64,000 nucleotides of DNA from Pseudarthrobacter phenanthrenivorans (GCF_000813845.1 NZ_JWTB01000043.1:1-64000), one strand, 5' to 3'; shown: positions 49,296 through 59,569, counted from the stretch's first letter. Program-made: numbers and translations. Notes: generated by a model from the letters alone, not told the origin.

Positions 49296-50478
49296 GCCCG
49301 GCAGTTCCGGGGGGACGGAAAGCCAAACCCCTGCCCGCCGCGAAGGGATCCCGCTGGGACGCATCGCCGGCGTGCCTATCGTGCTTGCATACTCATGGTT
49401 CGTCATTGCTGCCTTCACCGTGATCGCCTACGGCCCGGTGCTCGCCAGAAACAATCCGATGCTGGGTGTGAGCGCCTACCTGGTGGCCTTCGCCTACGCC
49501 GTCCTGCTCTTGATTTCCGTGCTTGTCCATGAGCTTGCCCACGCACTGACTGCCAAAATCTACGGTTGGCCCTCCCAGAAGATCGTCCTCAACCTCTGGG
49601 GCGGCCACACCCAGTTCGAAAGTTTCACCGCTTCCCCCGGACGGTCCGTACTGGTCGCTTTGGCCGGCCCGGCAGCAAACTTCGTCCTTGCCGGCGGAGC
49701 CTGGCTGGTGCTCGGCACCGACAGCCTTGGCAGCGTGGCGGACATCCTGACCAACATCTTCATGTGGGCCAACTTCCTCATCGGCGTCTTCAACGTCCTG
49801 CCTGGACTGCCGCTGGATGGCGGCCGCCTGGTCGAGTCCATCGTCTGGAAGGCCACCGGCAGCCAGGCGAAGGGAACGGTGGCCGCGGGCTGGGGCGGGC
49901 GGATCATCGTGCTCGCCATCGCCTACTGGTTCCTGCTGCGTCCTTTCCTCGCAGGCGAAAGCCCGGATTTCAGCCTGCTGATGATCACCATCCTGGTTGG
50001 CGGATTCCTCTGGATGGGCGCATCCGCGTCCATCCAGCAAGGCACGCTGCGGGGGCGGCTCCCGCTGGTAAGGGCCGCAGCATTGGCGACGCCGGCTGCC
50101 GGGCTCCCCGCAACCGGCAGCGTCCGCGATGCCCTGCTGCTCGGAGCGGACGGCGCAAAGGCCGTGGTGGTCTGCGGGCCCGACGGCCGGCCGCAGGGGG
50201 TGGTCGACCCCGGCGCCCTCGCTTCGGTTCCCGCCGCCGCGGCGGAAACCACTCCGGTCACGGCCATCTCCTTCCCCCTGGCCGCCGGCGCCTACGTTCC
50301 CGAATGGTCCAAGGGGCAGGAGCTGATCAAGTTCCTTTCCCAGCTTGAGGGACGCCACTACGCCGTGGTGGACCACAACGGAGCCGTCACCGGCCTGCTG
50401 ACCCAGGAGGCTGTTCTGGCGGCCATCACCGGCAAGCGCCAGCGCAACGATAGGTACCCGCAGGGCCAGAACCGGTAG
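49288..50478 (+). CDS. Site-2 protease family protein with CBS-like tail
   Basis: This 396-residue membrane metalloprotease has HELAHALTAKIYGWPSQKIV near residue 75 (HExxH), the LGG-like NLWGGHTQFES segment, and GVFNVLPGLPLDGGRLVESI near 175 with the third zinc ligand (Asp). A C-terminal region from about 265 (PATGSVRDALLLGADGAKAV) resembles paired CBS domains. It may process membrane proteins in response to a nucleotide, but no target is known. The GTG at 49288 is selected over earlier in-frame codons because it overlaps the HAD stop and begins just before the first conserved residues. Confidence 0.87.
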   Translation: MAEPGSSGGTESQTPARREGIPLGRIAGVPIVLAYSWFVIAAFTVIAYGPVLARNNPMLGVSAYLVAFAYAVLLLISVLVHELAHALTAKIYGWPSQKIVLNLWGGHTQFESFTASPGRSVLVALAGPAANFVLAGGAWLVLGTDSLGSVADILTNIFMWANFLIGVFNVLPGLPLDGGRLVESIVWKATGSQAKGTVAAGWGGRIIVLAIAYWFLLRPFLAGESPDFSLLMITILVGGFLWMGASASIQQGTLRGRLPLVRAAALATPAAGLPATGSVRDALLLGADGAKAVVVCGPDGRPQGVVDPGALASVPAAAAETTPVTAISFPLAAGAYVPEWSKGQELIKFLSQLEGRHYAVVDHNGAVTGLLTQEAVLAAITGKRQRNDRYPQGQNR

Positions 50479-50576
50479 AGTTACCTGCCGGTCGTGCATT
50501 GCCGTCGCCAAGCCACCAGGTCCCTAGCGGCCTAGGCGGCGGCGGCACAACAGGTTTACAGGAGCGAGGAAGAATC

Positions 50577-51641
50577 ATGAGCAGCGAAACTGCCGTCAAC
50601 GACGCCCAGGGAGCAGCGCAAGCCGGTGCTGCCGCCAGCGCCTCGCAGCCGGTGGGAGCTGCCCGTCGGCGTGGCCCCTTCCGCGAAGGTGAGCGGGTCC
50701 AGCTGACGGACGAACGCGGCCGGATGAACACCATCACCCTGGAACGCGGCGGCGCCTTCCATACCCACCGCGGTTTCCTCAACCATGACGAGATCATCGG
50801 CAAGGTGGATGGCTCCGTGGTGGTGAACAACGTGGGCCAGCAGTACCAGACCCTGCGGCCCCTGCTGTCCGACTTCGTGCTCTCCATGCCGCGCGGCGCC
50901 GCCGTCGTCTATCCCAAGGACGCCGGCCAGATTGTCACCATGGCGGACATCTTCCCCGGCGCCCGCGTCGTGGAGGCCGGCGTCGGCTCCGGCGCGCTCT
51001 CCATTTCCCTGCTCCGCGCCGTGGGCGACAACGGCTACCTGCATTCCTTTGAACGGCGCGAGGAATTCGCCGACATTGCACGTGGAAACGTCGAAACCAT
51101 CTTCGGTGGTCCGCACCCCGCATGGCAGATCTCCCTGGGTGATTTCCAGGAAGAAGTGGTCAAGGCTGAGGAACCGGGTTCCGTGGACCGGGTGGTCCTG
51201 GACATGCTGGCACCGTGGGAGTGCCTGGACGCCGTCGCCACCGTCCTGGCCCCCGGCGGGGTCTGGATCAACTACGTCGCAACGGTCACCCAACTTTCAC
51301 GCACGGCCGAGGCGATCCGGGCAGACGGCCGCTTCACCGAACCGGACGCCTGGGAATCCCTGGTCCGCGGCTGGCACCTCGAAGGACTCGCCGTCCGGCC
51401 CGACCACCGCATGGTCGCCCACACTGGTTTCCTGCTGGTAACGCGCAGGCTCGCCGACGGCGTCACCGGAATTTCGGTGAAACGCCGGCCGTCCAAGACC
51501 GAATTCAATGAAGAAGACGTCAACGCCTGGACACCCGGTGCGGTAGGGGAGCGGGCCGTGTCTGACAAGAAACTCCGTCGGGCCGCCCGCGATGCCATTG
51601 CAGGCACCAACGTCGTGGACACTCCCGAGGTTACGAACTAG
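50577..51641 (+). CDS. trmI: tRNA (adenine(58)-N1)-methyltransferase
   Basis: This 354-residue methyltransferase has an N-terminal beta domain and a Rossmann SAM domain (VVEAGVGSGALSISLLRAVG near residue 138). The IDRVVLDMLAPWECL-like VDRVVLDMLAPWECLDAV motif is near 205 and carries the substrate-site Asp. It makes m1A58 in the tRNA T-loop. It lies immediately upstream of arc in the proteasome region, the same order as in mycobacteria. GGAGCGAGGAAG precedes the ATG at 50577. Confidence 0.93.
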   Translation: MSSETAVNDAQGAAQAGAAASASQPVGAARRRGPFREGERVQLTDERGRMNTITLERGGAFHTHRGFLNHDEIIGKVDGSVVVNNVGQQYQTLRPLLSDFVLSMPRGAAVVYPKDAGQIVTMADIFPGARVVEAGVGSGALSISLLRAVGDNGYLHSFERREEFADIARGNVETIFGGPHPAWQISLGDFQEEVVKAEEPGSVDRVVLDMLAPWECLDAVATVLAPGGVWINYVATVTQLSRTAEAIRADGRFTEPDAWESLVRGWHLEGLAVRPDHRMVAHTGFLLVTRRLADGVTGISVKRRPSKTEFNEEDVNAWTPGAVGERAVSDKKLRRAARDAIAGTNVVDTPEVTN

Positions 51642-51723
51642 TCCACATTTCGGGAGTCTCCATCCCTACCCGGCATCTTGGGACTAATGTCTTAAGAGAA
51701 GCGCAGGAAGGGGCTGATACATC

Positions 51724-53475
51724 ATGGAGACACCAAACCAGGACTCCGGACGTACACCGGCAGAGCAGTCTGCCGCCAACGACCTCTCGGTTGCTGACCG
51801 CCAGGTCAACATCCTTCGGGACAAGCTCAGGCACATCGACCGCCAGTTGGCAGCGGCAACGCAGAACAACACCAAGCTGGTCAGCATGCTGGAGACGGCG
51901 AAGGCGGAGATCCTCCGGCTGAAGAACGCCCTGGACCAGGAAGGACAGCCGCCCTACAGCTTCGGCACCATCCTCCAAATCAACCCGAAACGGCAGCCGG
52001 CCCCCGGCAGCAGCGGCCAGGCTGCCACCGAGGAATCGGTGGACATCTTCAACGCGGGGCGCAAGATGCGCGTGGGCGTCAGCCCGCTCGTAAACATCAA
52101 CCAGCTGGCCGTGGGCCAGGAGGTGCTGCTGAACGAGGCACTCCTGATCGTGGCCGGCCTCGGGTACGAGCGCGCGGGCGAACTGGCCACCCTGAAGGAG
52201 ATGCTGGGACGCGACCGTGCACTGGTGGTGGGCCGCGCGGACGAAGAACGCGTTGTCCGGCTTTCCGGCGCCCTCCTGTCCGAGAAGCTCCGGGTGGGCG
52301 ATGCGCTTTCGGTGGATTCACGGACCGGCTATGCCCTGGAAAAAGTCCCCCGCTCCGAGGTCGAAAACCTCGTCCTGGAAGAAGTCCCGGACATCACCTA
52401 CGAGGACATCGGCGGCCTGGGCCCGCAGATCGAGCAGATCCGCGACGCCGTCGAACTGCCGTTCCTGCACCCGGACCTCTACCGTGAGCACGGCCTGAAG
52501 GCTCCGAAGGGCATCCTGCTGTACGGCCCTCCAGGCTGTGGAAAGACGCTGATTGCCAAGGCGGTTGCCAATTCACTTGCGGCCCGCGCCGCCGAACGGT
52601 CCGGAAACGTGGACCTGAAGAGCTACTTTCTCAACATCAAGGGCCCTGAGCTGCTGGACAAGTATGTCGGTGAAACGGAGCGGCACATCCGCCTGATCTT
52701 CTCCCGCGCCAGGGAAAAGGCATCAGACGGCAGCCCCGTGGTGGTGTTCTTCGATGAAATGGATTCACTGTTCCGCACCCGCGGCACGGGCATTTCCTCC
52801 GACGTCGAAACAACCATCGTGCCCCAGCTCCTCAGCGAGATCGACGGCGTGGAACGGCTCGACAACGTCATCGTGATCGGTGCATCCAACCGCGAGGACA
52901 TGATTGATCCCGCGATCCTCCGGCCCGGCCGGCTGGACGTCAAGGTCAAGATCCAGCGCCCCGATGCCGAAGCCGCGGCGGACATCTTCAACAAATACAT
53001 CACGCCGGACCTGCCGTTCCATGAGTCGGACCTTGCCGAACACAACGGGGACGTCCAGGCCACCGTGGATGCCATGGTCCAGCGCACCGTTGAAGCCATG
53101 TACTCCACGGACAAGTCCAACGAGTTCCTCGAGGTCACGTATGCCAACGGTGACACCGAGATGCTCTACTTCAAGGACTTCAACTCCGGCGCCGTGGTGC
53201 AGAACGTTGTGGACCGGGCCAAGAAGTATGCCATCAAGGACCTGCTGACCACCCATCAGAAAGGGCTCCGGATCGAGCACCTGCTGCGCGCCGTGGTGGA
53301 TGAATTCCGCGAGCACGAGGATATGCCCAACACCACCAACCCGGACGATTGGGCACGCATCTCCGGCAAGAAAGGCGAACGGATCACGTACATCCGCACC
53401 ATCGTCCAGGGCAAGGCCGGGCAGGAGCCAGGCAAGTCCATCGAGACGATGCCGACCACGGGACAGTATCTGTGA
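51724..53475 (+). CDS. arc: Proteasome-associated AAA ATPase (ARC/Mpa)
   Basis: This 583-residue hexameric ring ATPase unfolds Pup-tagged proteins into the 20S core. It has an N-terminal coiled coil (about residues 20-75) that captures Pup, then two OB-fold segments to about 215. The AAA module follows with Walker A GPPGCGKTL near 268, Walker B VVFFDEMDSLF near 345 and arginine-rich RPGRLDVKVK near 400. It ends in GQYL, the C-terminal gate-opening motif. It overlaps the longer possible dop start by 4 bases. Confidence 0.96.
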   Translation: METPNQDSGRTPAEQSAANDLSVADRQVNILRDKLRHIDRQLAAATQNNTKLVSMLETAKAEILRLKNALDQEGQPPYSFGTILQINPKRQPAPGSSGQAATEESVDIFNAGRKMRVGVSPLVNINQLAVGQEVLLNEALLIVAGLGYERAGELATLKEMLGRDRALVVGRADEERVVRLSGALLSEKLRVGDALSVDSRTGYALEKVPRSEVENLVLEEVPDITYEDIGGLGPQIEQIRDAVELPFLHPDLYREHGLKAPKGILLYGPPGCGKTLIAKAVANSLAARAAERSGNVDLKSYFLNIKGPELLDKYVGETERHIRLIFSRAREKASDGSPVVVFFDEMDSLFRTRGTGISSDVETTIVPQLLSEIDGVERLDNVIVIGASNREDMIDPAILRPGRLDVKVKIQRPDAEAAADIFNKYITPDLPFHESDLAEHNGDVQATVDAMVQRTVEAMYSTDKSNEFLEVTYANGDTEMLYFKDFNSGAVVQNVVDRAKKYAIKDLLTTHQKGLRIEHLLRAVVDEFREHEDMPNTTNPDDWARISGKKGERITYIRTIVQGKAGQEPGKSIETMPTTGQYL

Positions 53476-53525
53476 CGGGTGCCCACGGATCCGCCGCCGG
53501 GGAATCCCTCCCCGCCGGCGGAGCC

Positions 53526-55145
53526 ATGCGGGTCATGGGGGCGGAAACCGAATACGGCATCCACGCTCCGTCCGCACCGTCTGCCAATGCCACCATGATG
53601 AGTGCCCGGGTAGTCCAGGCCTACGCCCAGGTCACCCGGCAGCGGGCTGCGGGCGGGGCCGAGACGCGGTGGGACTATACCGACGAAGAGCCGCTGCACG
53701 ATGCCCGGGGCTGGACTGTGGACCGGGGTGCGGCCCATCCATCCCAGCTCACCGACCAGCCGCCCGTCCTGGATGCGGAGGCGGTGGCCCTCGCCTACGG
53801 CCGTGAGGAGCTGGAGCTGGACGGGCAGGACGAGTCGGGGACACTCCTGATGAACATGGTCCTGGGCAACGGCGCCAGGCTGTACGTCGACCACGCCCAC
53901 CCCGAGTACTCAAGTCCCGAGGTCACCAACCCCAGGGACGCGGTGGTCTGGGACGCAGCCGGCGACCTCGTAGGACTGGCGGCGCTGCGCCGGCTGGCAG
54001 CGGACCCGGCCCTCCCGCCGGTCAACCTGTACAAGAACAACACTGACAACAAGTCAGTGTCGTACGGTTCGCACGAAAACTACCTCATGCCGCGGTCCGT
54101 GCCTTTCGGTGACATCGTGCGCGGCCTGACGCCGTTCTTCGTCACCCGGCAGGTCATCTGCGGGGCCGGCCGGCTGGGACTGGGGCAGGACAGTTCCGTA
54201 CCCGGCTTCCAGGTCAGCCAGCGCGCCGACTTCTTCGAAGCCGAGGTGGGCCTGGAAACCACCATCCGCAGGCCCATCATCAACACCCGGGACGAACCCC
54301 ACGCCACGGCCGACAAGTACCGGCGGCTGCACGTGATCATCGGGGACGCGAACCTCAGCCAGGTCTCCAATTACCTTAAGTTCGGCACCACCGCCATGGT
54401 CCTCAGCCTCATCGAGGCGGGCCTGGCACCCAAGGTGGAGGTCTACGAGCCCGTTGCGGCGCTCAAGACCGTCAGCCACGACACCTCGCTGACGGCGAGG
54501 CTGCGGCTGCTGGACGGCAGGCGCGTCACAGCCCTCGATCTTCAATGGATGTACCACGAGGCCGCCGCCAAGCTGGCCCAGGACACCGGTGTGGGCGACA
54601 CCGTGGACGGCGATGGGCACACCCACGAAGTGCTGGAGCGGTGGGCTTCGGTGCTCACTCAACTGGACAGTGACCGGGCAGCGGCGGCCACATCCGTGGA
54701 GTGGCTGGCCAAACTCTCGCTGCTGGACGGTTACCGCCAGCGCGACGGCCTGGAATGGAACGATGCCCGGCTGGGCCTGGTGGATCTCCAGTGGGCCGAT
54801 ATCAGGCCGGAAAAGGGCCTATACTACCGGCTGCTGTCCAGGAACCGGATGCAGCGGATCGTGGACGACGCAGCCATCGCCGCCGCCGTCGCGGAACCTC
54901 CGGCCGATACCCGGGCCTTCTTCCGCGGGAAGTGCATCAGCAGCTTCGGCAAGGATGTGGTGGGAGCAAGCTGGGACTCGGTCATCTTCGATGTCCCCGG
55001 GTACGGGCGGCTGCAGCGCGTACCTACCCGGGAACCATTGAGGGGAACCAAAGCCCTGACCGGAGCGTTGTTCGAGCGCTACCGGGAAGCCGGACCGTTC
55101 CTTGGTGAACTGCTGGGACACAACAGCACTCCGCCTGCGGCATAA
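53526..55145 (+). CDS. dop: Pup deamidase/depupylase
   Basis: This 539-residue glutamine synthetase-like enzyme deamidates Pup-Gln to Pup-Glu and removes Pup from targets. It opens MRVMGAETEYGIHAPSAPSA, matching the ATP-site start of Dop proteins. It carries YVDHAHPEYSSPEVTNPRDA near residue 118 and KSVSYGSHENYLMPRSVPF near 178. The ATG at 53526 fits Dop homology best. A GTG at 53472, overlapping the arc stop, would give 557 residues and translational coupling. It precedes pup. Confidence 0.94.
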   Translation: MRVMGAETEYGIHAPSAPSANATMMSARVVQAYAQVTRQRAAGGAETRWDYTDEEPLHDARGWTVDRGAAHPSQLTDQPPVLDAEAVALAYGREELELDGQDESGTLLMNMVLGNGARLYVDHAHPEYSSPEVTNPRDAVVWDAAGDLVGLAALRRLAADPALPPVNLYKNNTDNKSVSYGSHENYLMPRSVPFGDIVRGLTPFFVTRQVICGAGRLGLGQDSSVPGFQVSQRADFFEAEVGLETTIRRPIINTRDEPHATADKYRRLHVIIGDANLSQVSNYLKFGTTAMVLSLIEAGLAPKVEVYEPVAALKTVSHDTSLTARLRLLDGRRVTALDLQWMYHEAAAKLAQDTGVGDTVDGDGHTHEVLERWASVLTQLDSDRAAAATSVEWLAKLSLLDGYRQRDGLEWNDARLGLVDLQWADIRPEKGLYYRLLSRNRMQRIVDDAAIAAAVAEPPADTRAFFRGKCISSFGKDVVGASWDSVIFDVPGYGRLQRVPTREPLRGTKALTGALFERYREAGPFLGELLGHNSTPPAA

Positions 55146-55229
55146 ACCGCGCCGGAACGCCCGTACCGTGGCAGGATGGGCATATCGGTGGATCCGCCGG
55201 ATCCACCGGACGAAGAAGGAGGGAAACCA

Positions 55230-55433
55230 ATGGCAGGCCAGGAGCAGCAGCAGCCGCAGTCACGTGACAGCCAGGTCGACGAAGACATTCCCGAGGCACC
55301 CCCGGCACCGCCCGAGGCCAAGGCATCGGCGTCCACAGAGGGCGTTGACGACCTGCTCGACGAGATAGACGGCGTCCTGGAATCCAACGCCGAGGAGTTT
55401 GTCCGGGCGTTCGTCCAAAAGGGCGGCCAGTAA
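55230..55433 (+). CDS. pup: Prokaryotic ubiquitin-like protein Pup
   Basis: This 67-residue disordered protein has Gln/Asp-rich N-terminal half, then the ARC-binding helix region (VDDLLDEIDGVLESNAEEFV) and FVQKGGQ at the end. The final Gln must be deamidated by Dop before PafA can ligate it. The ATG at 55230 follows AAGGAGGG. Confidence 0.97.
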   Translation: MAGQEQQQPQSRDSQVDEDIPEAPPAPPEAKASASTEGVDDLLDEIDGVLESNAEEFVRAFVQKGGQ

Positions 55434-55513
55434 CCCGGAGCCGGAAGGTGGCGGAAGCCGCGGACGGCAGGGATCTGTACCAACGTTGAAGTACCACGTT
55501 CAAGGAGTGATGA

Positions 55514-56335
55514 GTGCAGGAATCAACCGCCAACCAGGTAGCCGCCAACGCCACCTCGTCCTTTACGGAGCACCTGCAACGGGACCGGCCGGAGTTACTG
55601 CCGTTCAACCGGTCCCTTCAGGGTGGCGCGTCGGCGGCTGCCCCGCTGCAGGTTCCCCATGCCACCACTATCGTGGCGATGAGCTACGGCGGCGGCGTCC
55701 TGATGGCGGGGGACCGGCGGGCCACGATGGGCAACGTCATTGCCAGCAGGCATATTGAGAAGGTCTTTCCCGCAGACCATTTCTCGGTCCTTGGCATCGC
55801 AGGGACAGCCGGCATCGCGATTGACCTGACGCGGCTCTTCCAGGTTGAACTCGAGCACTATGAAAAAATCGAAGGCACCCAGCTGAGCCTCGAGGGCAAG
55901 GCCAACCGGTTGGGGGCCATGATCAGGGGCAACCTCCCGCTGGCCCTCCAGGGGCTCGCGGTGGTTCCCCTCTTCGCCGGCTTCGACACCAGCGCCGGTG
56001 TTGGGCGGCTGTTTTCCTACGATGTCACCGGAGGCCGGTACGAGGAACACGAACACCACACGGTGGGTTCGGGCTCGGTCTTCGCACGGGGCGCCCTGAA
56101 GAAGCTGTGGCGGCCCAACCTCAGTGCAGCGGAAGCCCTGTCGGTTGCCGTCGAATCCCTGTACGACGCTGCCGACGACGATTCCGCCACGGGCGGACCC
56201 GATACGGTCCGGCAGCTGTGGCCGGTGGTCTACACCGTGGACAGGACGGGAGCCCGCCGGGTTCCCGAAGCCGAACTCGCCGACGCCTCGCGCGCCGTCA
56301 TTGAGTCACGCACCATCGCCGGACGGGAGGCCTGA
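55514..56335 (+). CDS. prcB: Proteasome beta subunit
   Basis: This 273-residue subunit has a 50-residue propeptide ending HA, followed by the catalytic Thr51 (TTIVAMSYGGGVLMAGDRRA). The active-site Lys equivalent is in FPADHFSVLG context near 82. Autocleavage exposes the Thr nucleophile. The start is GTG at 55514. It is followed by prcA after 1 base. Confidence 0.96.
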   Translation: MQESTANQVAANATSSFTEHLQRDRPELLPFNRSLQGGASAAAPLQVPHATTIVAMSYGGGVLMAGDRRATMGNVIASRHIEKVFPADHFSVLGIAGTAGIAIDLTRLFQVELEHYEKIEGTQLSLEGKANRLGAMIRGNLPLALQGLAVVPLFAGFDTSAGVGRLFSYDVTGGRYEEHEHHTVGSGSVFARGALKKLWRPNLSAAEALSVAVESLYDAADDDSATGGPDTVRQLWPVVYTVDRTGARRVPEAELADASRAVIESRTIAGREA

Positions 56336-56336
56336 G

Positions 56337-57047
56337 ATGACCCAGCAGTTCTATGTGTCGCCCGAACAGCTGATGAAGGACCGCGCGGATTTCGCGCGGA
56401 AAGGCATCGCCCGGGGCCGCTCGGTGGTCGTCATCAGCTGTGCGGACGGCATCGCCCTCGTCGCCGAGAACCCGTCCCCGTCGCTGCACAAGATCGGCGA
56501 GATCTACGACAAGATCGCGTTCGCCGCCGTAGGCAAATACAACGAATTCGAAAGCCTCCGCCAGGCCGGGGTCCGCTATGCAGATGTCCGCGGATACTCC
56601 TATGACCGCGAGGACGTCACCGCGCGGGGACTGGCGAGCGTCTACGCCCAGAGCCTCGGCGCCGTCTTCACCGCCGAGCAGAAGCCTTTCGAGGTGGAAC
56701 TTGCCGTGGCCGAGGTGGGTCCCACGCAGGCCGAAGACCACCTCTACCGGCTGACTTTCGACGGCTCGATTGCCGACGAACACAGTTTTGTCGTGATGGG
56801 CGGCCAGGCCGACCGGGTCTCGTCTGCCATTGACGCCGGCTGGCAGGCGTCGCTGGGTTTTGCGGACGCCGTGCGGCTCGCGCTGAAAGGGCTCACACCC
56901 GCCCAGGAGGGTGAACAAACGGCGGCACCGTTGCCGCCCGGCGCACTCGAAGTGGCCGTCCTGGACCGGCTCTCCGAAAGCTCCCGCGGCTCCCGGCGCG
57001 CCTTCCGCAGGCTCAACGACGCGGATATCACAGCACTGCTGGCCTAG
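56337..57047 (+). CDS. prcA: Proteasome alpha subunit
   Basis: This 236-residue protein forms the outer rings and gate of the 20S core. It matches the family throughout (YVSPEQLMKDRADFARKGIA at the start, then VVVISCADGIALVAEN near residue 30, then KYNEFESLRQAGVRYADVRG). The ATG at 56337 follows GGAGG in the end of prcB. It has no catalytic Thr, as expected. Confidence 0.96.
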   Translation: MTQQFYVSPEQLMKDRADFARKGIARGRSVVVISCADGIALVAENPSPSLHKIGEIYDKIAFAAVGKYNEFESLRQAGVRYADVRGYSYDREDVTARGLASVYAQSLGAVFTAEQKPFEVELAVAEVGPTQAEDHLYRLTFDGSIADEHSFVVMGGQADRVSSAIDAGWQASLGFADAVRLALKGLTPAQEGEQTAAPLPPGALEVAVLDRLSESSRGSRRAFRRLNDADITALLA

Positions 57048-57056
57048 GAGGATCAG

Positions 57057-58421
57057 ATGGACAAGAGAATCTTCGGCATCGAGACCGAGTTCGGGATTTC
57101 CTATTCGAGCCCCGACTCCAGGCCCCTTGCCCCGGAGGAGGTGGCGCGGTACCTGTTCCGCAAGGTGGTCAGCTGGGGGCGCTCTTCCAATGTCTTCCTG
57201 ACCAACGGCTCACGGCTGTACCTCGACGTCGGATCCCACCCCGAATACGCCACCGCGGAATGTGACGACCTTGCCCAGCTCATCGCCCACGACCGGGCCG
57301 GCGAACTCATCCTGGACGACCTCGTGGACGAGGCCCAGGCACGGCTGGCAGCAGAAGGTTTCAACGGGACCGTCTACCTGTTCAAGAACAACACCGACTC
57401 CGCGGGCAACTCCTACGGCAGCCACGAGAATTACCTGATTCCCCGGCGCGGGGAGTTTTCACGGCTGGCCGAAATCCTGATTCCGTTCCTGGTCACCCGC
57501 CAGCTCATTGCGGGCGCCGGAAAGATCCTGAAGACGCCGCACGGGGCCACCTATGCCTTCTCCCAGCGCGCCGACCACATCTGGGAGGGCGTCTCATCCG
57601 CCACCACCCGTTCCCGGCCGATCATCAATACCAGGGACGAGCCCCACGCGGACGCCGAGTTCTACCGGCGGCTGCATGTCATTGTCGGTGACTCGAATAT
57701 GTCTGAAGCGACGGCGCTGATGAAGATCGGCACCGTGGACCTTGTCCTCAGGATGATCGAGGCGGGGGTGATCATGCGTGACATGAGGATGGAGAATCCC
57801 ATCCGCAGCATCAGGGAAATTTCGCATGACCTCAGCGGGCGCGCCCTGGTCCGTCTGGCCAACGGCCGCCAGCTGACCGCACTGGAGATCCAGCAGGAGT
57901 ACCTGACCAAGGTCACTGCCTTCGTCAAGGAGCACGGCGCGCACAATCCCCACGTTCCGGCCATCCTTGACCTGTGGGAGCGGACCCTCCATGCCATCGA
58001 GTCAGGAGACACCCGGGGCATCGACACCGAAATCGACTGGGCCATCAAGAAGAAGTTGATGGACAACTACCGCGAACGCCACGGCCTCGGCCTGGATGCG
58101 CCGCGGATCGCGCAGCTCGATCTCACGTACCACGACATCTCCCGCAGCCGGGGCCTCTACTACCTGCTGCAGTCCCGCGGTGCGGTGCGCCGGATCGTTG
58201 ACGATACCGTCATCAAGGGCGCGGTGGACGCCCCGCCGCAAACTACCCGGGCAAAACTCAGGGGCGACTTTGTCCGCCGGGCGCAGGAACTGGGGCGTGA
58301 CTACACCGTGGACTGGGTGCACCTGAAACTCAACGACCGGGCCCACCAGACGATTCTGTGCAAGGATCCGTTCCGCAGTGTCGATGACCGGGTGGATGCA
58401 CTCCTGGACTCTATGGGCTGA
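57057..58421 (+). CDS. pafA: Pup--protein ligase
   Basis: This 454-residue glutamine synthetase-like ligase attaches Pup-Glu to lysines. It opens MDKRIFGIETEFGISYSSPD and has YLDVGSHPEYATAECDDL near residue 57 and NSYGSHENYLIPRRGEF near 120. It resembles Dop but lacks the Dop loop. AGGAGG lies 5 bases upstream of the ATG. It follows prcA by 9 bases. Confidence 0.96.
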   Translation: MDKRIFGIETEFGISYSSPDSRPLAPEEVARYLFRKVVSWGRSSNVFLTNGSRLYLDVGSHPEYATAECDDLAQLIAHDRAGELILDDLVDEAQARLAAEGFNGTVYLFKNNTDSAGNSYGSHENYLIPRRGEFSRLAEILIPFLVTRQLIAGAGKILKTPHGATYAFSQRADHIWEGVSSATTRSRPIINTRDEPHADAEFYRRLHVIVGDSNMSEATALMKIGTVDLVLRMIEAGVIMRDMRMENPIRSIREISHDLSGRALVRLANGRQLTALEIQQEYLTKVTAFVKEHGAHNPHVPAILDLWERTLHAIESGDTRGIDTEIDWAIKKKLMDNYRERHGLGLDAPRIAQLDLTYHDISRSRGLYYLLQSRGAVRRIVDDTVIKGAVDAPPQTTRAKLRGDFVRRAQELGRDYTVDWVHLKLNDRAHQTILCKDPFRSVDDRVDALLDSMG

Positions 58422-58537
58422 CGTCCAGCTTCAGGGTCTATTCTGGATAAGGTCCTTTTTAAAGGGACCTCTGCACGGCGTTGTCCGCTGTGACGTGCAA
58501 CGCCGTATCCACCCTGCCCCGACGAAAGTTTTCCTAC

Positions 58538-59506
58538 GTGCGCCGACTACTAGCAATACTCCTTCCCGGCCTGCTGCTCCTGACCGCCTGTGGAGGTACA
58601 AGCTCCCAGCCGGAGCCCAGCAGCCAGTCTGCCGGGGAGACTGCAAAGTTCGACTCCCTCAAGCTGACCGACAACGGGGACAAGAAGGCCCCTGGCGTGG
58701 ACTTCGACAAGCCGCTCACCGTTACGCAGCCCACCATCAAGGTTGTGTCCGAAGGCAGCGGCGACCGCGTCAAGGCAAACCAGGTAGCCAAGATCTCCAT
58801 CCTGGCCCTGAACGGCACGGACGGTTCCCAGCTGGAGGATACGTTCGCCAACGAGCCTGAAAGCCTGGAGCTGAACGATGAGCTCAAGACCAGCAGCGCC
58901 GTCATCTACAACGCCTTTGTCGGCGCCAAGGTAGGGTCCAGCCTTGCCCTGGCCGTCCCGGGCCAGCAAAGTGCACCGTCGGCAAGTCCCAGCCCGTCCG
59001 ATGGCGCAACCCCCAGCCCGAGCGCAGCAGCCGGACCCAGCCAGCTGCTGATCATCAAGGTGCTGTCCGCTTCCGACCCCACGCCTGTCCTGGACAAGCC
59101 CCAGGGTGAGACCGTGAGCCCGCCGCCCGGGCTCCCCACCGTGACCGAAAAAGACGGCGTACCGGAAATCAACGTGGCCGGTGCGGCGGCCCCGACGGCC
59201 CTCGTATCCCAGGACCTGATCAAGGGCACCGGCGCCACCGTGAAAGAGTCCGACACGCTGACGGTCAACTACGTGGGCGTCAACCTCGACGGCGGCACCA
59301 AGTTCGATTCCAGCTTCGACCGGGGCCAGCCCGCCACCTTCCCGCTTACCGGTGTCATCAAGGGCTGGACGCAGGGCCTCGCCGGCAAGACAGTGGGCTC
59401 CCGCGTCCTGCTGGTCATCCCCAAGGACCTGGCCTACGGCGACGCCGGCCAGGGACAGGCCAAGGGAGACCTCGTCTTCGTAGTGGACATCCTCGGGGTC
59501 AAGTAG
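58538..59506 (+). CDS. Lipoprotein FKBP-type peptidyl-prolyl isomerase
   Basis: This 322-residue exported protein has a lipoprotein signal (LLAILLPGLLLLTACGG, Cys as lipobox). An N-terminal degenerate FKBP-like half covers about 60-180. A Pro/Ser linker (SAPSASPSPSDGATPSPSAA) follows, then a canonical FKBP domain at the C-terminus (VNYVGVNLDGGTKFDSSFDR; FPLTGVIKGWTQGLAGKTVG). It is probably anchored to the membrane and helps fold exported proteins. The GTG at 58538 is chosen; the earlier ATG at 58481 would bury the signal. An AGGTCC/GGACCT dyad (58450-58470) lies upstream. Confidence 0.88.
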   Translation: MRRLLAILLPGLLLLTACGGTSSQPEPSSQSAGETAKFDSLKLTDNGDKKAPGVDFDKPLTVTQPTIKVVSEGSGDRVKANQVAKISILALNGTDGSQLEDTFANEPESLELNDELKTSSAVIYNAFVGAKVGSSLALAVPGQQSAPSASPSPSDGATPSPSAAAGPSQLLIIKVLSASDPTPVLDKPQGETVSPPPGLPTVTEKDGVPEINVAGAAAPTALVSQDLIKGTGATVKESDTLTVNYVGVNLDGGTKFDSSFDRGQPATFPLTGVIKGWTQGLAGKTVGSRVLLVIPKDLAYGDAGQGQAKGDLVFVVDILGVK

Positions 59507-59569
59507 CAAGACTTACAGGGACGCCGCGTTCTTCCGCGGCACCCATCACTCACACGCATAGGAGCAAGC